Below, piece by piece: positions 54,291 to 64,000 of a stretch of 64,000 nucleotides of DNA. The notes under the pieces are model-generated. The model was not told the origin of the DNA, ran no database searches, and worked only from the letters and a program-made list of their open reading frames with translations. Numbering within the stretch: the stretch's first letter is position 1; each line of letters starts with the position of its first letter. Source of the stretch: Tetraselmis striata (lineage: Eukaryota; Chlorophyta; Chlorodendrophyceae; Chlorodendrales; Chlorodendraceae); contig VCJN01000837.1 in assembly GCA_006384855.1 (NCBI GenBank), positions 1-64,000 of the forward strand. Reading direction: 5' to 3'. A program made the translations under genes and the position numbers.

Positions 54291-56160
54291 AGTGTCGCCT
54301 AGGCACAGCAAGTACACAGTGCCATGGTGTGTGGGTGTGCGCGGCGTCCAATGCTGGTTAACTGTTTCTCGAGGCATCTTTCTGCAGCCCTTGCCCAGTA
54401 TACTACATTGCCCCACCGCCCGGCGGTAGTCGGGGATGCCCCACCCAATGCATCGGGACAATGACTGCATGCTGGCCTTGGTGGCTCCGAAATCTGCGAC
54501 AGTGCAGTGCCGAGATCGTGCAGTGGTGTCGACTCGTCTACCGAGATTGCGCAGTTGCCGAACGGCAGCTCATCGTCAGCATCAGCAGTAAGTACTCCGC
54601 AGCATCAGTATGGTGAGTAACGCATGCTGTACAGACGGGAATGATATAGCACACTGGTATCGGCGGTGTAGTTTGGACCTGAGAACCATATCATCCATTT
54701 TACGTACAAGTACGCGACAGCTGGTTGCGAAAAGCGGAAACACTGATGCAGCAAAATTGCACCAGTTGCAAAGTGATGTGGCATGGTGGATGAATGCTAC
54801 GCACAATGAGTTATTGCACCTTTATTTTCGTCACTTACATAGCACAGGCCAGCTGTCTCACAGGACACAAATACGTGACCCCGCATGGGAACGGCTAGGC
54901 CGATTGCATGCAGTCCTTTGAGGGCCAGGTGCTACTCACACTTGTATCATGACGTCCCGGCATACCGCTGCCGCAGATGACCATAAGCCGCTACTCCGCG
55001 CAACTACTGATCAACTTATTCTAGCTGCGCTTGACTGGAAACATTCCGACAGAAGCATGGTCAGAGAATCAATTCAGACCCACAAATTGTCAGGAGTCAG
55101 AATTAGTGATGAGTGGGGACTAGTGGTGTGATGATATAATTAAAAAAGATGCGGACACGATGACTGGGCATGACTGGTGTGACGAGTAAGGTGAGTGTGT
55201 GTAGGGTCAAGCACGCGAATGAGCAGGTTGGCAAAGCTCAAAGGTGGAACGTTGTGAAAGGTTTGAGAATGGTTTTACGTTGTGCTGCGAGGGAGACATT
55301 TGTGTGAGCTGGGCAATCGGAGTGACGATATGCGCATCGGGTTACAGGTACCCGGGGCATGTATTAAATCATACAGGATCATTGAACAGGGTTTTGCAGG
55401 GTTTGAGGTTTTGCAGGGATTTGCTCCTCACATTCTTTCCCGCTTCAGAAATATCAGCAGCTGTTGCCGGATTTGCGAGTCGAAGGCTGCATCAGTAACG
55501 GTGTCAGCAGGAACCAATCCGCAATACAAAAACGGGTTATACATATATAATATCGCGAAAGATCTAGTACGTTTGCGCGGGGGGGGGGGGGGGGGGGGGG
55601 GGCTTGTAATCTTGTATTTGTCATGAATGACTTAAATAATATATTTTCAGAAATTAGAGAGTATTAAGTGCAGTGCGTTTTAAATTATTTTACTAATGTC
55701 ATTGTTTTTCTCTTTTTAAATATCTTGATTATTCTCAAGTTCGTCATCATTATTTCTTATTCTCTTCCTTAAAAAATATATCAGACAACTAATGTACATG
55801 ACGAGGCAGGTTGCTGGGTTAATACATGTGATTTGTATATACATATTAATATATGGGATTCAGGGAAGAGGAAGTGAATAAATACAGGCAAAAAGGTATG
55901 TAATGATGACGGGTTGAAGGTTGCTGGCATTGTGATCGTTTCAGAAAAGGTAGTGTCAGCTTTGTTCAGCAGGAATAAAGCTGGATATGATAGGCGACAT
56001 AGCCTAAGTACTAAATTCACTAGCCCGGCTAAGGTGAAGCATATGCCCAACATCATTCAGAGAATAAGGTATCAGAAAGTGTGATGTTGCGTTTCTGGTC
56101 AGTTTGGACAGTCCTTCGCTAGCGGTGAACCTATCAGAACAATATGGGCAGTCAATACAC
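54291..56160. other. Gene-poor region after the anion channel
   Basis: A G-run lies at 55,579-55,602. The segment 55,620-56,060 is unusually AT-rich for this window. Short frames have no recognised domain, and no clear UGUAA was spotted close to the channel stop. Confidence 0.4.
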
Positions 56161-56169
56161 GGACCCGCA

Positions 56170-57060
56170 CGCCGTGCTTTATGGGGATACAACTGGCTGC
56201 GCACAATCCAAATCACTGCTGGTTAGGAGGTGGCCCAACGGTATACATGCAGCAACGAGGGCATGCGTGTCTTGGGCCTTTCCGTCTTATCATGTGTTCC
56301 CCACATTAAGTCCATCCTGTGTATTTTCTCCGATGTGGTGATGTCCGAGGGGGAGATGAGGTCCGGCATTGGGCATGTGGCCAGCGCCAAGTCTATGAGG
56401 TGGGAGTGTAGGGTTTCGTATGTGGTGTCGCAGCCCACACATGCAGTAGCATGTTTACATAGGCCGTTTTATAGGTTGTTGGAGGTTGTGGTAGCGGTCG
56501 GCGCCCCTCGGCATAGGGTCAACCATACGCCGTCGGCCGCCTCCGGTCGGAGTTGCACGTACGGTAACTGTAGTGTCTGGCAGGGTTGTGCCGTTGTCTA
56601 CTTCGCCGGTATTTGTGTCGGCTTGCTCGTTGGTGACGACCCCGATGTGCGCACTGACATGTTGAATGATTGTTCGGAGTCTGGCAGCTGCTCGATGTGG
56701 AGTTGTTGAGCGATGATATGTGACCGAGTAATATTTTGTGTACGTGCCGGCTTAAGGTGACTGGTCGGTACATCAAACGTTATATTACGTGCCGGCAGAT
56801 GAATCGCGCTGTCATATAGGATGTGTTCCGGGAGTTTGGAGCCCAGCGCCACCGAGATGGCAGCTAGTTATGCTCTGGTGATAGTTCGGCGGATTTCGGC
56901 TGCGTCCACACATATTGCAATGGGGGTACTGCCCGGGGTGTAAACCCTCGCGCCGATGCCTACCACTCCGCCACGGAGGATACGGGAGCCGTCAGTTTAC
57001 GTGAAGCGGCTCGGGTAGTCGAGCCGTCTGGCCAGAGGTTGGATGAGCGGGATTGGTGTG
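56170..57060 (-). mobile_element. LINE fragment: RNase H domain and C-terminal tail
   Basis: Minus strand near 56,985-56,850 reads TDGSRILRGGVVGIGARVYT, then ICVDAAEIRRTITRA, a stop where Glu is expected (TITRAEL), LAAISVALGSK and HILYDSAIHLPA. The order TDGS, TRAE and (T)DSA is the RNase H catalytic series found in several LINE clades that carry RNase H, including algal ones. Further downstream a CVGCDTTYETLHSHLID piece resembles the Cys/His tail after the RNase H. Frameshifts and stops are frequent, and the reverse transcriptase half is not found upstream. An old 5'-truncated or rearranged copy. Confidence 0.55.
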
Positions 57061-57125
57061 GTTAGGGGGTGGAGCTCCGACGTTGTGGGTGGTAGTTGCC
57101 TTTTCGTGGGGCGGCCTTGAGAGGG

Positions 57126-57148
57126 AGGGGGGGGGGGGGGGGGGGGGG
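57126..57148. repeat. G-run interrupting repeat DNA
   Basis: About 23 consecutive G residues within the region upstream of the LINE fragment. Confidence 0.9.
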
Positions 57149-57352
57149 CGCTGTCGATCTTCAGGGTAGGTGCCTCCGAGCATCCCGGCCTCTAGGTGGT
57201 GTCGATGTGGACCGAAGTGAGTGGTACGCTAGGGGTGTAAGGCTTGTAGTATAGTCTTCATCGTGGTTGTGGCAGTGATGGCGTCGATGATGTTTAGGTA
57301 GGGGGCGGAGGCGACGAGGTACATTATTTCCACCGGACACTTGGTGCCGAGG

Positions 57353-57564
57353 TGCCGTCGCGTGAGGCTAGGGCCGCGTGAGGCCCTAGTGTTAAGGCTA
57401 CGGCCTCCGGGGCCCTAGTGTTTGCAAAAACCGCACACGATGGGGGGAGAACCTTCAACCACCTCCTCATGGTACCTTAATTTTTTGTGATCACAACTCC
57501 CCGCGTGCTGGGGGTTCTTTGCACACGCTAGGGCCTCACGCGGACTTAGCCTCACGCGACTGCA
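57353..57564. mobile_element. MITE-like element with ~41-bp terminal inverted repeats
   Basis: The left end 57,353-57,393 (TGCCGTCGCGTGAGGCTAGG and on) pairs with the reverse complement of 57,524-57,564, with about five mismatches. The interior is ~130 bp with no coding capacity and an AT-rich TAATTTTTTGTGATC core. The size and structure fit a miniature inverted-repeat element. No target duplication is obvious, so the superfamily is not assigned. Confidence 0.65.
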
Positions 57565-58547
57565 GCGGCCACTGCGTAGGTTGCAGTGCGGCGTGTAGGG
57601 CTCGACCGAGCCCTAGCAAACATTAGGGTCTCTCTACCCTATAGTCGCGGGGTGGTAGGGTCTCATTCCCTGACCACATTCCCTACCCACCTGCTCATGT
57701 GGGTACCACATATGTCGCCCAGGAATGCTCCACTTTGACGTCCATATGTGACGTCCATATGCTGTGGGACATGTACATGTCCCACTGGTAGGAATTTGGT
57801 TAAAACGCCGGGCTCTGAGCCAAACATGCATGGTTCAATTCCTTCGACTGACACATGTCCATGTGGAGAATTGTGGGGCAATATATGTCCTACCCTACTG
57901 CATGTACCCTGTGGTACTCTGCTGCCCGGCAGCGCTACCGGGATTGCGAGTATTACATGAAAAGCCCCCGCTAGGGCTCCCCGGTCTTTGCAGGATCCAA
58001 GGACATGCCACAACCGGCCACCCCGCGCTCAGCCCCCTGCCGCACCAAGCCGGGCGCGGGTCTCAGGGGTTACCAACGCCCACCACACTGACTATAGTCT
58101 CCCCGGCTATCTTGAAATTAAGCCTAATGGCCCGAAATTGCGATTTCCCCATGGAATGGACCCGCCCGTATTCTCCGTATATCTACCATGTAATCGCCAC
58201 TTTACTGCGAGGCTCAGTAGACGCAATGACGTGCCCGGCTCGCCCGCATCCCGTAATGCTACCTCCTATCCCCGTCACGCCATCCCCATAGTACATTGGA
58301 CCCACATATCGCGCTTCGCGCGTGTACCCGTAATGGCTCCGGGTTTCGCCACATTGTAGTTTTACGCCTCACAAGCTCCGTGACGACGCAACGCCCAACG
58401 GTATCGTAGGTCTAAAGCCCTGCTCACGCGGCTAAGTTGCAGTCGCGCGGACACTCTATACCATGCATCGCAGCAACCTGAGCGCCAGTCTCTAGCCGCT
58501 ACCAACCCCCGCCGCTGCTAGCCGCCGGCGCCGGGTAGTAGTGTGCC
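57565..58547. other. Intergenic region with short palindromes
   Basis: Includes a perfect 22-bp palindrome at 57,764-57,785, a direct repeat TGACGTCCATATG at ~57,738 and ~57,749, and a B-box-like GGTTCAATTCC at 57,831. No gene. Confidence 0.4.
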
Positions 58548-58928
58548 ATGGGGCGTAGTAACTCCAAGCGCCGTATTCCTCCGGGCAAGGAGGGCTGGAC
58601 CGCTGCCGAGGGGATTCCGCTACCGCTGTCCAAGAGAGTCCGCTGCCGCGCTTGTGACGCATGCTTCACAAGGACTATGTTCTACAACAACCACAAATGG
58701 GCATGCGCCGAGCCGCCCCCGCCCACCGCCGGGGGTGTTGGCTGTGATGGGATACTAATTGAGCACGAAGATGGCTCAGGGAGCGGGCGCAGAGACGGGA
58801 GTGGGCTATTGTGGGCACCTTCGGGTCGCGCCAGACACGCCCGCGAGCGTCCCGCATTACTTTCAGCACATCTTTCGTCATCGCACGAACTAGGCCACCC
58901 GACCGCCCCTCGCCATGAGCCCGTCTAG
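58548..58928 (+). CDS. Small zinc-finger ORF
   Basis: A 126-residue open frame from ATG (MGRSNSKRRIPPGKEGW). Around residues 33-53 there is CRACDACFTRTMFYNNHKWAC, which reads as a single C2H2/C2HC-like or BED-like finger. The rest is low-complexity Gly/Pro/Arg, and its last third overlaps the first unit of the tandem repeat that follows, so the natural end may be lost or spliced. It resembles DNA-binding exons at the start of transposase genes, but no transposase follows. Real expression is uncertain. Confidence 0.4.
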   Translation: MGRSNSKRRIPPGKEGWTAAEGIPLPLSKRVRCRACDACFTRTMFYNNHKWACAEPPPPTAGGVGCDGILIEHEDGSGSGRRDGSGLLWAPSGRARHARERPALLSAHLSSSHELGHPTAPRHEPV

Positions 58929-59345
58929 CTAGCAGCACATGCGGAAGGGAGACCCACCGAAAGGGTTGATGTTTGAGCTATCGGGTCTAGGCTGTGCTGT
59001 GACACCCCTCGAGCACTGAGCTGGCCCAGGGACCGGGCGCGGGGTCGGAGTGATGGGCTCGCGGGTGGTCACCATCGGGTCGCCCAGAGACGCGTGAGCG
59101 CCCCGCAATAGTTTCAGCAGTGCTTTTGTAATGTCGCGCATACCGTATGAACTAATTTCGTCTGTCAATATTAATTACATGAGCTAGCTGCAAGAGGCGA
59201 TAAGGAAATCACCCGAAAAAAGTCGGAATAGGCTCGCGGGTGGGCACCATCGGGTCCCCGAGAGACACGTGAGCGCCCCGCAAAACTTTTAGCACTACTT
59301 TTCTAAAGTCGCGCGTACCGTATGAACTATAAGTGCGTTGTATAA
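58775..59345. repeat. Three diverged tandem units of ~180-250 bp
   Basis: GGGCACC-TTCGGGTCGC / ACCATCGGGTCGCCCAGAGAC / ACCATCGGGTCCCCGAGAGAC, followed each time by GCGTCCCGC/GAGCGCCCCGCAA, TTTCAGCAC-like and GCGCATACCGTATGAACTA motifs. The units start near 58,790, 59,050 and 59,230; similarity falls with distance. Confidence 0.75.
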
Positions 59346-61860
59346 CGATCCGACCCGTCATTTTCAACCCCGCAACATGATTGACTCGCGGGCGCTGAAA
59401 GCCGCCGGGACGACCACTTCTAGACCAAAGTTGTGAGCCACGCACATGTGCCCGTCAGAGGTAAAGCATGGGTGTCGCTTCGACCGTGCGCCGGGCTGCC
59501 CACGCTGATTCGTGCTGGATCGTTTAATGGCCCGCACGATTACCAACTTTATCTGATTGTCGGTTTGGCGATTTCATCCTCCGTAAAACCGTAGCAACTA
59601 CACGTGCGCGTAACGTCATCCCGTGCCGAAGCTTCGATATCGGACTCGTTATATTTCAGTCGTCTTCCCAACGCGCGTATGTACCTGCCTTCCATGGCAG
59701 CCCATGCTAGCGGCACTTCTGGAAAGTTGGCTTAGGAATGGCATGCCATCGCGTCGCGTGCTCTAGTGACACCCTTTGAGTAATGAGCGCATACGGACAC
59801 GCTGCCCATCCACCGACACGCGGCTCCTGTCAATGTGATCCAGATTTTTAAGGGCGGTAGTCCTTGGGGCACTTTAGTGTTGCAGCACGTAGCTTTTGCC
59901 CGTTATCAGCGAAACGCCATGATCGGCGAGAGGCACAGTGGCGCGTCCGTAGCTTCCGCAACGTGCAGCAAGAACAAGAGCTGCACAGCAACAGATTCTT
60001 AAGTGTGCAGAAAGCCATGCACCTGGAAGTGACTAGGAAACTGAAACTGGTGAGTTCATCAGCCTTCAGAGCATAATCAAGAAATACTGTACGAAATATT
60101 GAAGTATCACTTATGAAACTCCCGTACCTGCCTCCAAGCCTCTGCATGATGTGCCTCCGCTTATGACTGCCGCCTCTGGCAGGCCGGAGCGACCGAAGGG
60201 AAGGAGGGCAGGGAGATTATATGCTCGGAATTTTTGCGGACGTCATTGGTAAACGTGAAAAAGGCACGTATTATGCTTCGGAGCAATGCATATGCCATGC
60301 AAGATCTGATGATGTTTGCTTTGCATCACCTCATCACGCATCCGTGAATCTAAACTTGTCTGAAGCGGGGGGGGGGGGGGGGGGGGGGGGGGGAGGGTAG
60401 CGCATGCATCATCATGTAATCATGTGTTGTTCAGTCTCCGCTAAAATGTTTATTGCTGAGTGTCGGACAAGAGCGATCGTGACCCTGACTACAGTTATCG
60501 TTGTACTGCTGTGACATTGGCGCATCATGTTTGATGACACCGGAGCATCTCTACTTCTACGAAATTTTGAGCTTGTTCTACTGCAACGGCCAACCAGAAA
60601 CATACATGTTTCTGCAGCTCTTGCGTAACTTATAGGGGAAGCCTTGTATCGCCCCTGTGTTCGCGCTCCTACGTAGTACTGCACAAACGGCTCCGACCTG
60701 CTGGTGGAACATGCAGAAACGGCATCTGATCTAAAGCGTGTTAATGTGCTTGTCCAAGGCACGCCGCCCACATTTCACGCGTAATCAATTCTCTGCAGGT
60801 TTTTGCCGAGGAGAAAGTGTGCAACCCAAGCCAACATGTATGCATGCCTATATGGATGCTTACGTAACATGCCTCGTGTGCTTGTCTGCCCCAAGGAGCG
60901 AGATATCTCTTTTGGGGAGACCTAAATTCGAACTGCTATCATCATGTTGCTCCAATGTACAAGTTTCTGCTTTGCTGTTATTGCAATGGATGCAGATAAT
61001 AAAAGCATGCAGCGACAACCAATGGATGCCCGTGAGCCCCTCGTATCCCTAGTGGCAACATTCATGCCGTACTACTCCAGCCTCGAGGTAAGACGCTAGT
61101 TCCTCATTGCACCTGCCACAACAATGAGCCGCCCTCCTCAACACACCATGCCCTGTCATTCTCAGGTGATATTGGATTCAATGTCAACGTTGCCGTCGCC
61201 TACATCGCTGCCACCAGGTCGCTCCCCTCCTCTGGCTTACTTATGCGAAGACCCCTGCGGTTGGGGTTGTCGCCGCAAATACCCGAGGTAGCAAATAGTC
61301 ACTGAGCATAAACTCCCCGATATGGCCCGGGCGACGAGCACAGGGTGGGGCGAACAAGCCAATTGAGAGCAGTGTCGTGGCGAGCCTAAAAAGCATACGA
61401 TCAGAGACGGCATTGATCTCATATATATGGCATTCCTAATTGCCTTGTAGGTTTCGTGGATTGTTGAAGCGCATTCGCCAAGCGCGGACATGGGCTCGTG
61501 ACGCAAGATAGCCGCAACAAGATATCGTATGTTTGTAGAGTGGGGCATAGAAATACCCTAGATAACCCTAGATGTACACCGCATACGTGCGTGCGATGTA
61601 ACGCATCTGGCAAGATGTAGCATTTCACCAATGCTAGATCTAATCATGTAAATGCATATATGTCCACCATGCGCCATCGCATTAATTGTGCGACTACTCG
61701 GGCGGCTACCTCGAGGGAAGATGAGGACACATGCCCACAGGGCGGCAATCAGTTGGGTGACATGCGGCGTGCAGCTTGAGCACGGATTGAGACCCACCCG
61801 TTTATTATATTTCTTTTGACGCCCGTATTGGGATGTAACATTATTACGCATATTTGGTAT
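59346..61860. other. Gene-poor region
   Basis: A G27 run lies at 60,367-60,393. Frames of up to 119 codons exist on both strands, but none has a recognisable domain or consistent exon structure. One minus-strand frame (61,558-61,893) has LNPCSSCTPHVTQLIAALW, protein-like but of unknown family. Nothing else is supported. Confidence 0.35.
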
Positions 61861-61869
61861 TACTGCGCT

Positions 61870-63110
61870 GCCTGCCGATTTTGTAGGCGGCACAAGTCTT
61901 TTCAGTTTACAACCGTCATTTTGATGTGTATATGTTTCGCGCTATGTGTCCCCCTCCCGCGCTCAAAGCTTGTGCTAGTAGCCTAGGCATTGAGGCGCAC
62001 AACACTTGTTTCATTGTTTGCATTGTTTTGTTGATATATTGCCCCATTTGCGATAGATGGAGTGTGTTCTCAAAGCTGCGGAAGCTCTTTAATCTCATTC
62101 CCCGCAGCTGGTCCTCAAATATGCTCCACACGTTTTTGATGAGGTTCACATCTGGGGAGCACGCACCACTGTGATGTACGGGATTTTTTGCATCTCAACT
62201 TTACTATTTTTTTCACTATGCGGAAGGCGCCGTCTTCAAAGAGCGTGAACGGCTGCCCGCCAAAGAGCCAGGCACCTTCAAGAACGAATAGATTCTCAAT
62301 CACCTTGGAGTATTCTTTCGCACCCACACCTTTTGTCTTGTATTCCTTGCGCCATGTGGTTTCCGTGACTGCATACAAACTAGATACGCCATTATATTTG
62401 ATGCCAACGCGTTGTACACGTGCGCTTGGTTTAATTGGATGCTTCACTACCTCTTGCTCCACTGGTTTGCCGCGGCGTTGCCATCTCCGTCTTCCCGAGA
62501 GCTTTTGCTGCCGAAATATCTTAAAATATGTGAACATCCAGTTTTGTATGTCTGAATTTCTGTCTTCGTTTATACCCCTACCACTCGTTGCTGCTCTTGA
62601 CTCTCAGTGAGTCGTTCCTCGTATCCAATGGCTTTAACTGCAACCCCTTCGGCCGCCCTCGCTTCAACGCGCGGCAAACATTGCTCGTGCTGACCGTCTT
62701 TGCCGTATGGTCACGCGCCCTCAATCGGCAAGCACTAGTGGCGGCCCCTACGGCCTCCTTTCCCTCGACCATTTGCCTCGCCGCCGAAGCAGCCTTGTTG
62801 CTGAGGACGCGCAGCCTCCGCCCTTACCGAAGCATTCTCCCGTTCAGCGCGCCGAGTCAACCGGCAGACGAAGTTCTCGCTGCGGCCGCCATCGCCCGCC
62901 TCGCTATTTCAGCAACGTTTCCGCCATGCTTCCGCAGCTTGATTGGCGCAGCCTCTCTATCCTTAAGCAACGTGCTTGTTGCCAGGATCGTGCGAGTTGC
63001 GTCGACAATTCTAGACGAGCGTGCCGGCTGGGTTTTTGCTGAGCGGTATGGGGAGCGAGAGAAAAAAGTGCCGGCTTTTGGCGCGGCGGGAGCCTGATGA
63101 TCTAATAAGT
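61870..63110 (-). mobile_element. Tc1/mariner-family DNA transposon, decayed
   Basis: Minus strand. The N-terminal DNA-binding half near 62,710-62,580 has TVSTSNVCRALKRGRPKG, as in Tc1 helix-turn-helix domains (TVSTSTVRRALKRAGLKG), preceded by KLRKHGGNVAEIARRA. The central and C-terminal catalytic part at 62,537-61,919 includes GVGAKEYSKVI, FTLFEDGAF and SPDVNLIKNVWSIFEDQL, then SMPRLLAQALSAGGGHI. The last is the Tc1 PDLNPIENVW box, but the catalytic Glu is Lys here. Frames change between the halves and the PDVN box sits in a different frame from the preceding block, so the gene is dead. Terminal repeats and a TA duplication were not found by eye. Confidence 0.75.
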
Positions 63111-64000
63111 CCGATGGGCGTGCATATGCATCGGAACTTCCGATGAGAGTGTCGGCAGGAAATTCGGCGTACTATACATAACTGCAGGACGGTGCACGTG
63201 GCGCGCATCACCCAAAGCTAAAAGTTAGCCAAAATGTGTAACTCCCACTACATGCGTCAAAGTAATGAACGGATTTTAAACAACCGAGCTTCAAATCGGT
63301 GCCCCACGCGGTACTGCGAGGCGTTCGGTATCGGGCATATATAACAAAACAACGCGTGATTGTCACTTTCGGGCTGGGGCCTGAGCGTTTAAGTGACGCT
63401 CTCTGTACGCGCGCACGGCCGTGCGCAGGTTTGATAGATTCGCCGTCGGCAAATTTCCTCGCAGTGAGGCGGGCCCGCCGCGCGAACCACGGTGCGCGGA
63501 CTTAGCGCGGACTTAGCGAGCGCGCGCGCGTGCGACTAACTAATGCAGACGTTATCATTCATCAATGAAACGCGCGCGCAATATGCACCCACTGTAGGAA
63601 CCGCGGCACCTGCCGAAAAAACTGGGCATTTCTCTGACGGTCGAGCACCCGCATCTGACCCCAAGTTATTATTCGCAAATGAAAGAAGCGCGCGGGACGC
63701 GCGGCCGGTCCGGCCCCGAACGCGCAATACGTCCGCTGCGGCCTCCTCCTCCAGCCACGCATCGTCAAATCGTACACAACAGCTCGCGACCGTCTGGAAA
63801 TGTGCATGCCGTACCCGGCGCCCTGAGCGCTGCGCAGCTGCGACAGTTGCTCATGCTTTCAGGGATGGCCGGCCAGCCGGCGGCTAAGCCCGAATCCCCC
63901 ACGGCCAGCATGCCTCCGAGGTCGGGGCGCAGCCCGGAGCCCCGCGTTGTTAGCCCCAAGGGTCATGTGGCCGCCCATGGGCCGAACAAAGCCGCACGAG
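63111..64000. other. Right-edge region without a supported gene
   Basis: CGCG-rich tracts (63,500-63,535, 63,570-63,580) and short frames only. One plus-strand frame at 63,543-63,887 is open for 114 codons with no known motif. Nothing else is seen. Confidence 0.35.

Noticed and set aside
57790-57850. tRNA or SINE at GGTTCAATTCC
   Set aside because: B-box-like only; the anticodon arm and acceptor stem do not fold.

Overview
The window looks like nuclear DNA of a GC-rich microalga, most likely a green alga (chlorophyte lineage). The host genes are intron-rich. Their donors are mostly GTGCG/GTGAG, with a few GC donors. UGUAA-type poly(A) signals lie behind at least two genes, and the closest protein matches I recognise are plant/algal families. 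No bacterial operon or ribosome-binding pattern is seen. Species is not identifiable by eye.

Region 1 (1-27 kb) is a nest of DNA transposons. A CACTA (En/Spm)-like element, here called E, carries a BED-finger plus Tnp2-type transposase. It covers about 1,055 to 25,517 and is split twice by two copies of a smaller relative. Copy A (1,459-10,985) sits in the BED-finger exon of E and is flanked by a TGA target duplication. Copy B (15,987-23,801) sits in a G-run farther along E, in the opposite orientation. Together A and B form a giant inverted repeat around a spacer of about 5 kb that holds most of E's transposase. Both copies carry matching CACTGTGAG termini, a truncated transposase, a 30-bp satellite that differs greatly in length, a divergent pair of small accessory genes, a ladder of ~370-bp tandem repeats and a small basic ORF. 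Around E lie a degraded minus-strand coding region at the left edge and an unrecognised four-exon minus-strand gene (25.5-27.0 kb).

Region 2 (27-30 kb) is repeat-like DNA without a clear gene. Region 3 (30-54 kb) is the host gene cluster: a HERPUD-like ER protein (minus), a broken reverse-transcriptase/tyrosine-recombinase retroelement, a Sel1-repeat plus MYND-finger protein (plus), the proteasome lid subunit RPN5 (minus, convergent with the MYND gene), a DUF676 serine esterase (minus) and a SLAC1/TDT-type anion channel (plus). Microsatellites and GC-rich spacer separate the esterase from the channel.

Region 4 (54-64 kb) is gene-poor: a LINE RNase H fragment, a MITE-like inverted-repeat element, a small zinc-finger ORF with tandem repeats downstream, and a decayed Tc1/mariner element. 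Runs of 10-32 G or C occur throughout, very often just behind 5' splice sites.
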